Position numbers and translations under genes: made by a program. Of a DNA stretch of 64,000 bases, positions 1 through 8,984 are shown one piece after another (within the stretch, counting starts at the first letter, position 1; the number at the start of each line of letters is the position of its first letter). Under the pieces are notes generated by a model that ran no database searches, was not told the origin of the DNA, and saw only the letters and a list, made by a program, of their open reading frames with translations. The stretch is from an uncultured Clostridium sp. (lineage in GTDB: Bacteria > Bacillota > Clostridia > Clostridiales > Clostridiaceae). The stretch covers positions 1 through 64,000 of the forward strand of contig CAKVEW010000011.1 in assembly GCA_934746015.1 (NCBI GenBank), in the 5' to 3' direction.

Positions 1-30
1 TTGAAAGAATTTCTTTTAAATATAGAAGAA

Positions 31-74
31 GAGCTATCGCTAGCGGATTTTTTCACCTGCTAATGCGACAGCTC
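31..74 (-). terminator. hairpin terminator of the ABC-F gene
   Basis: Imperfect inverted repeat with arms at 31-44 and 59-74, just 3' of the minus-strand ABC-F stop. Read on the minus strand, a T-rich stretch follows it. The arm resembles the stems at 3957-4001 and 36443-36490. Confidence 0.6.
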
Positions 75-91
75 CATTATTATAGCCTAGA

Positions 92-1702
92 TTATTTAGT
101 TTTACCTGAGAATTCTAAGTATTCATCATATGTCATAGTTCTATCAACTATTGAACCATCTTCTTTAATGTCAATTATTCTATTTGCTATAGTTTGAATA
201 AATTGATGGTCATGAGAAGCGAATAAAACTACGCTCTTATAATCTTTTAATCCATTATTAACTGCTGTTATAGATTCAAGATCTAAGTGGTTAGTAGGTT
301 GATCTAATACTAATACATTAGCATTTGTAAGCATCATTCTAGATAACATACATCTAACCTTTTCTCCTCCTGATAATACGCTAGCTTTCTTTAAGGCTTC
401 TTCTCCTGAGAATAACATTCTTCCAAGGAATCCTCTTAAGTAAGATTCAGATTGTTCTTCAACAGTATTTCCAGCGTATTGTCTAAGCCAGTCAACTAAG
501 CTTAAGTCAGAGCCTTCGAAGAATTCTGTATTATCTTTAGGGAAGTAAGAGTTAGTTATAGTTATTCCCCACTTGTATTCTCCACTATCTGGTTCCATTT
601 CACCATTAATTATTTTAAATAAAGTTGTTATAGCAATTTCATTGTCACCAACGAAAGCAATCTTATCATCTTTATTAACTCTAAAGCTAACGTTATCTAA
701 AACCTTAACTCCATCAATTGTTTTAGTTAATCCTTCAACAGTAAGGATTTCATTACCAACTTCTCTTTCAGGTTTAAATCCAACGAAAGGATATCTTCTA
801 CTTGATGGTTGGATATCATCTAAAGTGATCTTATCTAATAACTTCTTACGAGAAGTTGCCTGCTTAGATTTAGAAGCATTTGCACTAAATCTTGCGATAA
901 AGTCTTGTAATTCCTTGATTTTTTCTTCTTTCTTCTTGTTTTGATCCTTAGCCATTTGAAGTGCTAATTGGCTTGATTCATACCAGAAGTCATAGTTACC
1001 AACGTATAATTTGATTTTTCCAAAGTCAACGTCAGCCATTACAGTACATACTGTATTTAAGAAGTGTCTATCATGGGATACAACTATTACAGTTCCTTCA
1101 AATCTTAAAAGGAAGTCTTCTAACCAGTTAATTGATTGTATATCTAAGTGGTTAGTAGGCTCATCTAGAATTAATATTCCAGGATTTCCGAATAAGGCTT
1201 GGGCTAAAAGAACCTTAACTTTTTCAGAACCAGTTAATTCAGCCATCTTCTTATAGTGCATATCAGTTCCAATTCCTAAACCTTGAAGTAAAGAAGAAGC
1301 GTCTGATTCAGCTTCCCAACCATTCATGTCAGCAAATTCACCTTCTAATTCAGAAGCTCTTATACCATCCTCATCAGAAAAATCTGGCTTTGCATATAAA
1401 GCATCCTTTTCTTCCATTATTTCATATAATCTTTTATTACCCATTATTACTGTTTGTAAAACTTCATATTCGTCATAAGCAAAGTGATCTTGTTTTAAAA
1501 CAGACATTATTGTATTAGGGGCTATACTTACATCACCTGTATTTGGTTCTATTTCTCCAGATAATATTTTTAAGAAAGTACTTTTACCAGCACCGTTAGC
1601 ACCTATAACACCATAACAGTTACCAGGGTTGAACTTTATATTTACGTCTTCGAATAGCTTACGGCCACCAAATCTTAAACTTACGTTTGATACAGTTATC
1701 AC
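92..1702 (-). CDS. ABC-F family ATP-binding protein (YkpA/YbiT-like)
   Basis: A soluble protein of 536 residues with two ATP-binding cassettes and no membrane segments, the ABC-F layout. Known members act at the ribosome as translation factors or in antibiotic protection. The first cassette has an intact Walker A (GANGAGKST, residues 34-42), a weak signature (LTGSE) and Walker B LILDEPTNHLD. A charged linker near residues 250-290 precedes the second cassette, which has a good signature (LSGGEKVR) and Walker B (LVLDQPTNHLD). Its Walker A position reads GDNEIAITT and lacks the lysine. The start is a GTG at 1702 with GAGG about 14 bases upstream. It is monocistronic and ends in a hairpin. The YkpA/YbiT subgroup is my best placement; the exact role is unknown. 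Confidence 0.88.
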   Translation of the reverse strand: MITVSNVSLRFGGRKLFEDVNIKFNPGNCYGVIGANGAGKSTFLKILSGEIEPNTGDVSIAPNTIMSVLKQDHFAYDEYEVLQTVIMGNKRLYEIMEEKDALYAKPDFSDEDGIRASELEGEFADMNGWEAESDASSLLQGLGIGTDMHYKKMAELTGSEKVKVLLAQALFGNPGILILDEPTNHLDIQSINWLEDFLLRFEGTVIVVSHDRHFLNTVCTVMADVDFGKIKLYVGNYDFWYESSQLALQMAKDQNKKKEEKIKELQDFIARFSANASKSKQATSRKKLLDKITLDDIQPSSRRYPFVGFKPEREVGNEILTVEGLTKTIDGVKVLDNVSFRVNKDDKIAFVGDNEIAITTLFKIINGEMEPDSGEYKWGITITNSYFPKDNTEFFEGSDLSLVDWLRQYAGNTVEEQSESYLRGFLGRMLFSGEEALKKASVLSGGEKVRCMLSRMMLTNANVLVLDQPTNHLDLESITAVNNGLKDYKSVVLFASHDHQFIQTIANRIIDIKEDGSIVDRTMTYDEYLEFSGKTK

Positions 1703-1833
1703 TAAAAACCGACCTCATTTCTAAAATTATTCATTTCGTTATTATAACATAAAGTAAGGATAATTTCATTGAAAGGTAAAATAATATTTAGAAAATTTAA
1801 TGGAAATTAAGTAAATAATTTATTTCTAATATA

Positions 1834-1862
1834 TTGACAAATAAATCCAATAGATATATAGT
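1834..1862 (+). promoter_or_regulatory. probable promoter of the GntR/ABC operon
   Basis: A perfect TTGACA at 1834-1839 is followed by an AT-rich TATATA-like -10 at about 1855-1862, some 75 bases before the GntR gene. The -10 is not uniquely placed. Proteins of this family usually repress their own operon, so an operator probably overlaps, but I could not define one. Confidence 0.45.
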
Positions 1863-1933
1863 TAATTACATAAGTAATGAACTAAATAACGAAAGATACA
1901 TATATTATAGTATAAAGTTAAAAGGAGGTAGCT

Positions 1934-2296
1934 ATGAACTTAGATTTTTCAAGTGAAATACCTATATACATTCAGATAGCCCAACTAATAGAGGATGGTA
2001 TATTGAATGGAATTTATAAAGAAGATGAAGTGATACCATCCACAACAGAAATATCAGTAAAATTTAAAATTAATCCAGCAACAGTAGCAAAGGGATTCAA
2101 TCTGTTGGTAGATGAGGGAATTATTTATAAAAGAAGAGGTGTTGGTATGTTTGTTTCAAAGGGAAGCAAGGAAGTATTGATACAGAAGAGAAAGGATAGT
2201 TTTTATTCTAATTATATAATTTCATTAATTGAGGAAGCAAAGAAGCTTAATATATCTATAGATGATATTGTAGAAATGATTAAGAAGGGGGAATAA
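1934..2296 (+). CDS. GntR family regulator, YtrA subfamily
   Basis: A DNA-binding repressor of 120 residues. Residues 1-70 form the GntR winged helix (start PIYIQIAQLIEDGI, then IPSTTEISVKFKINPATV and a wing at IYKRRGVGMFVS). The C-terminal part is only about 45 residues and mostly helical, which is typical of the short YtrA subfamily rather than FadR or HutC types. It has an excellent AAAGGAGG site. It is followed after three bases by an ABC transporter ATPase and permease, so it most likely autoregulates this three-gene operon. YtrA-type operons are known to respond to cell-envelope stress in bacilli; that role here is inferred. Confidence 0.9.
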   Translation: MNLDFSSEIPIYIQIAQLIEDGILNGIYKEDEVIPSTTEISVKFKINPATVAKGFNLLVDEGIIYKRRGVGMFVSKGSKEVLIQKRKDSFYSNYIISLIEEAKKLNISIDDIVEMIKKGE

Positions 2297-2299
2297 CTA

Positions 2300-3175
2300 A
2301 TGGCATTAATCAAAATATCTAATTTAACAAAGGAATATGGAAGGCACAGAGTTTTAGATAATGTTTCATTAACTATAGAAGAGAATAAGATATATGGGTT
2401 ATTAGGAAGAAATGGAGCTGGGAAAACAACTCTTTTAAATCTTATAACTAATAGAATTTTCCCAACTGAAGGTAGTATAAAAATAGATGATGAAGATGTA
2501 ATTGAAAATAGTAGGGCTTTAGGAAAAACTTATTTTATGACAGAACAAGATTTATATCCTGAAGGAATGAAGATTAAGGATTTATTTAAATGGTCAAAGG
2601 AGTTTTATGAAAACTTTGATATGGATTATGCATTAAAAATAAGCGAGAAGTTTGGACTTAAAACTAATAAGAAATTTAAAGAGTTATCTACCGGCTACTC
2701 ATCAATTTGTAAGATAATTATAACCTTAGCATCAGGAGCTAAAATATTAATTTTTGATGAGCCAGTTTTAGGGTTAGATGCTAACCATAGAGATATGTTT
2801 TATAAGGAACTAGTTGCTAATTATATTGATGAACCTAAAACTATAATTTTATCAACTCATATTATAGAAGAGGTTTCTGAGATTTTAGAAAAAGTAATAA
2901 TAATTAAGGATGGAAAAATATTAGGGGATAAGGAGGTAGAAGGCTTATTAGCTGAAGCCTACCTAATTTCAGGACCTTCAGAAAAGGTTGAAAAATATAT
3001 AAAGGATAAGAAGTGCATTAATATAGAATCTATATCAGGATTTAAGGCAGCTACTATTATTGGAAAGATTACTGATGAAAATAAAATACAAATAAGAGAT
3101 TTAGAATTAGAAACATCAAAGGTAGAATTACAAAAATTATTTATTCATTTAACTGGAGAGGAGGAAGTAAAATAA
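2300..3175 (+). CDS. ABC transporter ATP-binding protein
   Basis: Cytoplasmic ATPase of 291 residues that should power the permease encoded next. Walker A GRNGAGKTT is at residues 36-44, Walker B is LIFDEPVLGLD, and the switch histidine lies in ILSTHIIEEV. The signature is LSTGYSS instead of LSGGQ, a divergence common among regulator-linked export ATPases. The C-terminal 70 residues are a less conserved extension. The stop overlaps the permease start by one base (TAATG), implying translational coupling. Exported substrate unknown. Confidence 0.9.
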   Translation: MALIKISNLTKEYGRHRVLDNVSLTIEENKIYGLLGRNGAGKTTLLNLITNRIFPTEGSIKIDDEDVIENSRALGKTYFMTEQDLYPEGMKIKDLFKWSKEFYENFDMDYALKISEKFGLKTNKKFKELSTGYSSICKIIITLASGAKILIFDEPVLGLDANHRDMFYKELVANYIDEPKTIILSTHIIEEVSEILEKVIIIKDGKILGDKEVEGLLAEAYLISGPSEKVEKYIKDKKCINIESISGFKAATIIGKITDENKIQIRDLELETSKVELQKLFIHLTGEEEVK

Positions 3176-3921
3176 TGAAATTAAAATCTATAGTAAAATA
3201 TAATATTAATAGTTTTAAAAATTCTATAATAATTTATTACTCAATTTTTATTACTATATGCGTATTATCAGCTATACTTTCAGGAAATGGTAATATATCT
3301 TCCTCAGGAATAGAGATTTCATCAGCAATATTTCTATTTGTTGTAGGGTTAAACTCATTTAAAGAGAATTTCTATTTTATGAAGAGCAATAATGTATCTA
3401 GAAAAGACTTTTTATATGGAACAGCCATTTCTATGATTCCAGTTGTTTTGTGCATGTCTATTATTGATATAATAATTAATCGTATTTATAATATATTCGT
3501 GAAATGCCCAACTATTTATGATATGGGATATACTAGTATAAGTAATAATCAATGGTATAATTCTATAGATTGGATACAAAGCAATAGTGTTGGTACTTTA
3601 TTTAATACATTTACATTTCATGCTTCATTATGTTTAGCTTCTATTTCTTTAGGATTTTTAATTACTATAATTTATTATAAATGTAATAGCTTCATGAAGG
3701 TAGTAGTATCTGTATCACCAGTTGCAATAAGTATATTAGGCAGTGCAATAGGAATGGTTTATCCTAACATTATTAATAATATAAATAAGCTTATAGCAAT
3801 TATGTTCGGAATAAATACTGGGAATTCATATGCGGCTGTTTTAACATTTATAATATCATTTATAGTATTTATAGGATTAGCAAGACTTTTAACTAAAAAA
3901 GCTATAATTAAACAAAGATAG
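3175..3921 (+). CDS. ABC transporter permease, YtrA-operon type
   Basis: Integral membrane protein of 248 residues with about six hydrophobic segments (near residues 18-36, 47-60, 77-97, 146-166, 180-200 and 220-240). It is the last gene of the GntR-ATPase-permease operon and is translationally coupled to the ATPase. There is no recognisable substrate signature. By analogy with other GntR-linked ABC pairs it probably exports a hydrophobic compound or takes part in envelope defence; this rests on context only. Confidence 0.8.
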   Translation: MKLKSIVKYNINSFKNSIIIYYSIFITICVLSAILSGNGNISSSGIEISSAIFLFVVGLNSFKENFYFMKSNNVSRKDFLYGTAISMIPVVLCMSIIDIIINRIYNIFVKCPTIYDMGYTSISNNQWYNSIDWIQSNSVGTLFNTFTFHASLCLASISLGFLITIIYYKCNSFMKVVVSVSPVAISILGSAIGMVYPNIINNINKLIAIMFGINTGNSYAAVLTFIISFIVFIGLARLLTKKAIIKQR

Positions 3922-3956
3922 AACATGTGCTTTCGGACAATATAAAATGGATAACG

Positions 3957-4001
3957 AAAAGGAGCTATTGCACTAAAAATTAGTGCAAAGCTCCTTTTTT
4001 G
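3957..4001 (+). terminator. Rho-independent terminator of the GntR/ABC operon
   Basis: Stem AAGGAGCT...TTGCAC paired with GTGCAA...AGCTCCTT around a short AT loop, followed by TTTTTT. It lies 36 bases after the permease stop. The GGAGCTrTTGC stem recurs at two other places in the window. Confidence 0.9.
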
Positions 4002-4224
4002 TTAAAGAAATCTTATTGGAAAATTATATTTTAAATCAAAAGGTTTATTAACAAAACCTCCTTTTCATATTGATTACATAATTTGAAGTAATGATTCTGT
4101 GCGATTGCTAAGCTAGTTTGTAGGGGAGTGGTCTTATGTCAATATTTTAGACACAAAAAGTCAAACTTTTAATGCTACACTTCTATCTAATAAATTACAT
4201 TGATTTGGAGTAATGTAATTTATA

Positions 4225-4470
4225 GAGGAGTGTAGCCTTTTTCTGTTATACCAGACCTCAATATACTTGTAATATTAAGCTCTTTACATAGTTCTTTTAA
4301 GTCATTATTATTGTATTGAGATCCGAAGTCAGTATGAAATATTAATTGTTTATCTTTATTTGGAGATTGATTGTAGTAAGCATTTTTTAAGCTTTAACAA
4401 CTAATTCATTATTCATTCTTTTACCGAAAGTGTAGCCAATTATTTTTTTAGCATGATAGGCTTTTTCTTT
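4225..4470 (-). pseudogene. IS3-family (IS150-like) transposase OrfB remnant
   Basis: Minus-strand translation gives a broken integrase core. About 4396-4450 reads IIGYTFGKRMNNELVVKA. After a frame change, 4238-4395 reads FHTDFGSQYNNNDLKELCKELN, the classic second-aspartate region of IS3 OrfB. The C-terminal glutamate region and the N-terminus are missing. It abuts an ISL3 relic, so two elements have collided and decayed here. Confidence 0.72.
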
Positions 4471-5290
4471 TAAAAAATTCTCGTAACTCATTAATACATT
4501 TCTTTAATACAAATATCTTGGGATAATTTTTATACATATATTGTTTTTCCTTTTCAGATATATTAATATCCATCAATAGATATTTAAAGATATAGTTTCT
4601 TTTTATACATGTGTATTTCATATCTCTTGCATCATTAGAAGTTTTATAATGTTAATCTATGGCTGATGGAGTCTCTTTATTAAGAGCTTTTTTTATAGCT
4701 TGTAACAAATTTTGATGAATGTGAAATCTATCTGCTATTTGCATAGCAAATCGATAAGTCTTGTTCAATTACTTTAGAATAAACACTTGCACAATCTCGA
4801 GTAACTTCTTTTATATGTTTGTTATTTCTTAACCAGTCTGAAAGTATACTTCCATCTCTGCCATCTAGTATAGGTATAGGATTATGTGTTTTTTCATCAA
4901 TAATAATAGTCCAATAAGCATATCTTTTTTTAAAAAGTAAAATCATTTATAGCAACTGTGCTGCTACAGGTGTCTTTTGGCATTGCAGCATACTTTCTTA
5001 GTAATATTTTAATAATAGTATTTCTACTAACTTTTATATTCATATTTTTTTGCTATACGAGCAGCACCTTCACAATTTGTTTCGAATGCTATTGTACATA
5101 AAAAATCAGTTAAGTGTTCTGTCATTATACTATAATGACTAATAAATCCATTAAATGATTCTGTAATAGTTTTGTTAGTCCAATTACTATTTTCACATGA
5201 ATATTCATATTAATTAATTTCTAATATATTTGTAATATATAATTCTTTACTTGGAAAAGAGTTTTGCAAATTTATTGATAAGTTAGACAT
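4470..5290 (-). pseudogene. ISL3-family transposase, frameshifted
   Basis: Several minus-strand pieces in different frames together look like an ISL3 transposase. A start-like MSNLSINLQNS lies near 5290, and a helix-turn-helix-like piece (CEGAARIAKKYEY) near 5050-5090. The DDE core at 4728-4946 includes IDEKTHNPIPILDGRDGSIL and EVTRDCASVYSKVIEQ. The continuation QIADRFHIHQNLLQAIKKAL runs down to about 4680, with C-terminal debris to 4470. At least two frame changes and internal stops make it inactive. Confidence 0.78.
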
Positions 5291-5953
5291 AATAAATCAC
5301 ATCAATATAGATATTATAAAACTATACGGATATAAAAGGAAGAACCATTTTTATATTATTATTTATATCATAGATCAGTTATAGGCGTAAGGGCCATATC
5401 GTAAAGTACTTACATTATAAGATAACTAAGTACTTTTATTGAGTTCTTAATTTTCAGTTAGAAAGAAAACAACTGACAAATTACATATAGTATAGACTAG
5501 TAAAAACAAATCATATGAGAATTTGATATCAGATTTATAAAGGTGGGGTATCATATATTTTTACTTACCTTAATTAACGTAGAGGATGTGGTAATTAAGG
5601 ATGTGGAAATTAGGGTAATTGATTTTTATAATTAAATTATATCTAGAATAGCAATAAAAATTGTGCAAGCACCAAAAGAAGAAAACTCAATATTTACAAG
5701 TATAATGGAAAGGAGGGGTATAATTTTGCTATTATTAGAACATTTAGGTAAGAAACAAACAGGATTTAATTCTTGTTATGAGGTGTTACCTTCTAATCGA
5801 AGAAAAGTGATTATCTTCTATAATACAAGATAGTGAAGAAACATGTGATATAAAAGGTATAAATCATCTTTATCGTAACATCATAATATTAGTTAATTTG
5901 TTCTTGACATAATCATACGTGCAAGTTGAGAAAGAAAAAGATTTTCATAATTT
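5291..5953. other. intergenic region with no clear gene
   Basis: About 660 bases between the ISL3 relic and the first sugar gene. I see only short direct repeats around GGATGTGG near 5583-5605 and a short reading frame. That frame is a TTG at 5725 after AAAGGAGGGG, giving about 35 residues ending at 5834, with no recognisable homology. A TTGACA at about 5905 may belong to a promoter for the cupin gene, but no convincing -10 is visible. Confidence 0.4.
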
Positions 5954-5958
5954 TTGTA

Positions 5959-5974
5959 TCGCCAATTATGGCGA
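5959..5974. promoter_or_regulatory. palindrome in the leader of the cupin gene (possible operator)
   Basis: TCGCCAATTATGGCGA is a perfect 6+4+6 inverted repeat ending 15 bases before the ATG at 5990. It is unusually GC-rich for this leader. An operator or a small RNA hairpin near the ribosome-binding site are both possible. Confidence 0.4.
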
Positions 5975-5989
5975 AGAATGGAGATTATC

Positions 5990-7177
5990 ATGAAAAAATT
6001 AATTCGTAGCACTTTTGAAATGGGTGAAGGTATCTTTCGAATGGTGCCAAACTTTGTACCAGTAAAATTCGGTGTGCCTGGGCAGCGTCTTAAGATTCAT
6101 CCAAGTGATTATTTTGCATATGGAACTGATTCAGGCACGATTATGGAGCGATGGTTCTGTTCTGTTAGTGGTACACGTATTAATAATCCTAAACGACCTG
6201 ATCAGGGAATCAGTTATGTACTTGCCAGCAACGGAGAGCAATTTTTGCTTAGAGATGCAGTAAGAGAGTTGAAGGAAGAATTAATTGGAAAGGAACTCCA
6301 AGAGAAGTATGGGACATTTCCTGTATTTGCTAAGTTATTTGACTATGAAACACCATTATATTTTCATTTTCATCCCAGAACTGAAGTCGCTCAAAATGTA
6401 GGTTGCTCAGCAAAACCTGAATGCTATTATTTTCCACCACAGTTAAATAATTATGTGGGAAGACGTCCTTCGACTTATTTCGGTTTTAATTCAGAAGTTA
6501 GAAAAGAAGATGTTCGCAGTTGCATTGAGCATTTCAGTGATTATGATACAAAGATTACAAGATTATCAAGAGCTTATGATCTTGAGATAGGTACTGGATG
6601 GTATATCCCAGCTGGTGTTATCCATGCTCCTGGCTCACTTCTGACATATGAACCTCAGTGGGGAACCGATTTAAACTGCGTTCTTGAGAATGTTGTATGT
6701 GGCGAGGTGTTCTCCGAAAGCTATATGACAGATATCTGTCCTACTAATATTGAGAACACTATCGATTATATTATGGATGCAATTGACTGGGACAAAAATT
6801 ATGATCCAGATTTTAAGAAGCACTATTTCAGGCCACCAGTAGAAATTCAAAAAACACAAAATGGTCTAATTGAAAAATGGGTATGCTATGGAAATGACTA
6901 TATTACAGCAAAGGAAGTCACAATATTGCCTGGAAGTAAGGTAATACTAAAAGATAAAGCTGCCTACGGATGTTTCATTGTCCAGGGATTTGGCAGATTT
7001 GGTGTGTATGATGCTGAAGCTGTCAATATGATGCGTGTTGGTAATCTGACAGCAGATGAGTATTTCGTTAGCAAGAACAGTGCTGTTGAAGGCGTCGAAG
7101 TAATTAATAATAGCAAGACTGAGCCAATGGTTATACTACAGCACTTCGGACCAGACAATGTTATTTATATTGATTAA
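5990..7177 (+). CDS. mannose-6-phosphate-isomerase-like cupin (putative sugar isomerase)
   Basis: Protein of 395 residues related to type I phosphomannose isomerases, zinc cupins that interconvert aldoses and ketoses. Candidate metal ligands are HFH (His126, His128), a glutamate in KPECYYF near residue 141, and His212 in IPAGVIHAPG. A second cupin half follows (PGSKVILKDKAAYGCFIVQGFG) and the protein ends FGPDNVIYID. I chose ATG 5990, which has GGAG six bases away, over an in-frame TTG at 5954 that lies in the palindrome. It is the first gene of a cluster with a split transketolase and an FGGY kinase, so it most likely isomerises the free or phosphorylated sugar freed from a glucoside. A substrate such as apiose or lyxose is inference. 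Confidence 0.75.
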   Translation: MKKLIRSTFEMGEGIFRMVPNFVPVKFGVPGQRLKIHPSDYFAYGTDSGTIMERWFCSVSGTRINNPKRPDQGISYVLASNGEQFLLRDAVRELKEELIGKELQEKYGTFPVFAKLFDYETPLYFHFHPRTEVAQNVGCSAKPECYYFPPQLNNYVGRRPSTYFGFNSEVRKEDVRSCIEHFSDYDTKITRLSRAYDLEIGTGWYIPAGVIHAPGSLLTYEPQWGTDLNCVLENVVCGEVFSESYMTDICPTNIENTIDYIMDAIDWDKNYDPDFKKHYFRPPVEIQKTQNGLIEKWVCYGNDYITAKEVTILPGSKVILKDKAAYGCFIVQGFGRFGVYDAEAVNMMRVGNLTADEYFVSKNSAVEGVEVINNSKTEPMVILQHFGPDNVIYID

Positions 7178-7228
7178 AAAAAAGACTTTATAGATACAGA
7201 ATTTAAAAATTAGATAAGGATAATAAGT

Positions 7229-8074
7229 ATGAAAAATTTAAAAGTTAAAGCTTATGACTTACGAAAGATGGTTGTTGACATTATCATGGCTGGAAAAGCA
7301 GGCCATATCGGTGGTGACATGAGTGTTATGGAAATATTGGTTGCACTCTATTTCTGCCAAATGAATATTTCACCTGCAAAAAAAGACGATCCAGATAGAG
7401 ATCGATTCATTATGAGCAAAGGACATTGTATAGAAGCCTACTACGCTGTGCTTAGTGCCAAAGGATTTCTTGATTTAAATGTAGTTAAAAATCAGTTTTT
7501 AAAATTTGGTTCTGAATATATTGGACATCCAAATAACAAGCTGCCTGGAATAGAAATGAATTCAGGTTCCCTTGGACATGGACTTTCTGTCTCTGTAGGT
7601 ATGGCGCTTGCTGGAAAAATGGATAACAAAGATTATCGTGTCTACTGTGTAATGGGAGACGGTGAGATTGCAGAAGGTTCTATATGGGAGGCTTTTATGT
7701 CTGGGCATATGTATAAACTTGATAATCTATGTGCCATTATTGATAGAAATAGGCTTCAGATTTCAGGGAATACAGAAGATGTAATGGCTTTGGATGACCT
7801 ACATGAACGGATAAGTTCTTTCGGGTGGTATGTGATTGATGTAAGAGATGGAAATGACTTAAATCAATTAAATAAAGCTTTTATTGAGGCAAAGAGCAAA
7901 AAAGGACAACCAACTTGTATTATTGCCAATACTGTCAAAGGTTGCGGCTCTTCTGTAATGGAAAATAAAGCAAACTGGCATCATAAAATACCAAATCCTG
8001 AAGAATATGAACAAATTATAAAAGATTTAGAATCAAGAAAGGAAGAAATTATTCATGAATACTATAGCGAATAG
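7229..8074 (+). CDS. transketolase, N-terminal (thiamine diphosphate) subunit
   Basis: Protein of 281 residues covering the ThDP/Mg-binding half of transketolase. It has GKAGHIGGDMS near residue 23, SKGHCIEAYYAVL near residue 70, LGHGLSVSVGMALAGK near residue 115, and the ThDP motif beginning GDGEIAEGS and ending NR. Full-length transketolase is about 660 residues, so this is the split form. It overlaps the C-terminal subunit gene by 20 bases. Split transketolases occur in dedicated sugar pathways, including the described apulose-4-phosphate transketolase (AptA/AptB). The sugar phosphate here is not known. Confidence 0.88.
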   Translation: MKNLKVKAYDLRKMVVDIIMAGKAGHIGGDMSVMEILVALYFCQMNISPAKKDDPDRDRFIMSKGHCIEAYYAVLSAKGFLDLNVVKNQFLKFGSEYIGHPNNKLPGIEMNSGSLGHGLSVSVGMALAGKMDNKDYRVYCVMGDGEIAEGSIWEAFMSGHMYKLDNLCAIIDRNRLQISGNTEDVMALDDLHERISSFGWYVIDVRDGNDLNQLNKAFIEAKSKKGQPTCIIANTVKGCGSSVMENKANWHHKIPNPEEYEQIIKDLESRKEEIIHEYYSE

Positions 8075-8984
8075 GCAAGTAATCTGTGATGTGCTTATAG
8101 AACATGCAAAAAATGATAGAAATATAGTTGTTCTCTGCAGTGATTCCAAAGGATCTTCGTCGATGACTGCTTTTGCTGATGCCTATCCAGGGCAGTTTGT
8201 TGAAGTGGGGATTGCAGAACAGAATCTTGTCGGAATAGCTGCAGGACTTGCGAGGTCTGGGAAAAAGGCATATGTAGCCTCACCTGCTAGTTTTCTTTCT
8301 ACTAGGAGTTATGAACAGGTAAAAGTCGACTGTGCATATTCAGATACAAATGTAAAGCTGATTGGCGTTAGTGGCGGGGTTAGCTATGGAGCCCTTGGCA
8401 TGAGTCATCATTCTACTCAAGATATTGCAGCCATGTCTTCCGTCCCTAATATGAGAGTGTATATGCCAAGTGATCGCTTTCAGACAAGAAAACTGATTAA
8501 AACACTTCTACAAGACGATAAACCTGCCTATATCCGTGTCTCTAGAAATGCAAGTCCAGACATCTATAGCGATGATAATTGCCCTTTTACTATGGATAAA
8601 GCAACAGTATTAGCAAAAGGATGTGACGTTTCAATCATTGCATGTGGGGATATGGTAAGACCTGCACTAAAAGCAGTAGAAATTCTTGCACAGAAAGGTA
8701 TCAGTGCAACATTGCTGGATATGTACTGTATAAAACCTTTAGATCGAGCAGCTATTATAATGGCAGCAAGAAAAAGCAAAGGATTAATCACGGTTGAAGA
8801 GCATTCCCCGTTTGGAGGATTGGGTTCTATGGTATCTCAAGTCGTGAGTTCAGAGTGCCCTAGAAGAGTAATAAATATGACTCTACCAGATGCCCCAGTA
8901 ATTACAGGTACTTCGAAAGAAATATTTGATTATTACGGTCTAAATGCTGAAGGTATTGTGCAAAAAGCAATAGAGGTAATTTAA
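8055..8984 (+). CDS. transketolase, C-terminal (pyrimidine-binding) subunit
   Basis: Protein of 309 residues holding the Pyr domain (residues about 5-170, with FVEVGIAEQNLVGIAAGLA carrying the catalytic glutamate) and the C-terminal domain (about 185-305, ITVEEHSPFGGLGSMV). It must pair with the preceding subunit to form an active two-carbon transferase. ATG 8055 lies inside the upstream gene, which implies coupled translation. The kinase gene starts immediately after its stop. It resembles the C-terminal halves of DXPS-like and transketolase proteins, and transketolase is the better reading from the partner gene. Confidence 0.88.
   Translation: MNTIANRQVICDVLIEHAKNDRNIVVLCSDSKGSSSMTAFADAYPGQFVEVGIAEQNLVGIAAGLARSGKKAYVASPASFLSTRSYEQVKVDCAYSDTNVKLIGVSGGVSYGALGMSHHSTQDIAAMSSVPNMRVYMPSDRFQTRKLIKTLLQDDKPAYIRVSRNASPDIYSDDNCPFTMDKATVLAKGCDVSIIACGDMVRPALKAVEILAQKGISATLLDMYCIKPLDRAAIIMAARKSKGLITVEEHSPFGGLGSMVSQVVSSECPRRVINMTLPDAPVITGTSKEIFDYYGLNAEGIVQKAIEVI

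Noticed and set aside
573..944. 123-residue frame antisense to the ABC-F gene
   Set aside because: It lies wholly inside a well-supported gene on the other strand, has no ribosome site and no family resemblance.
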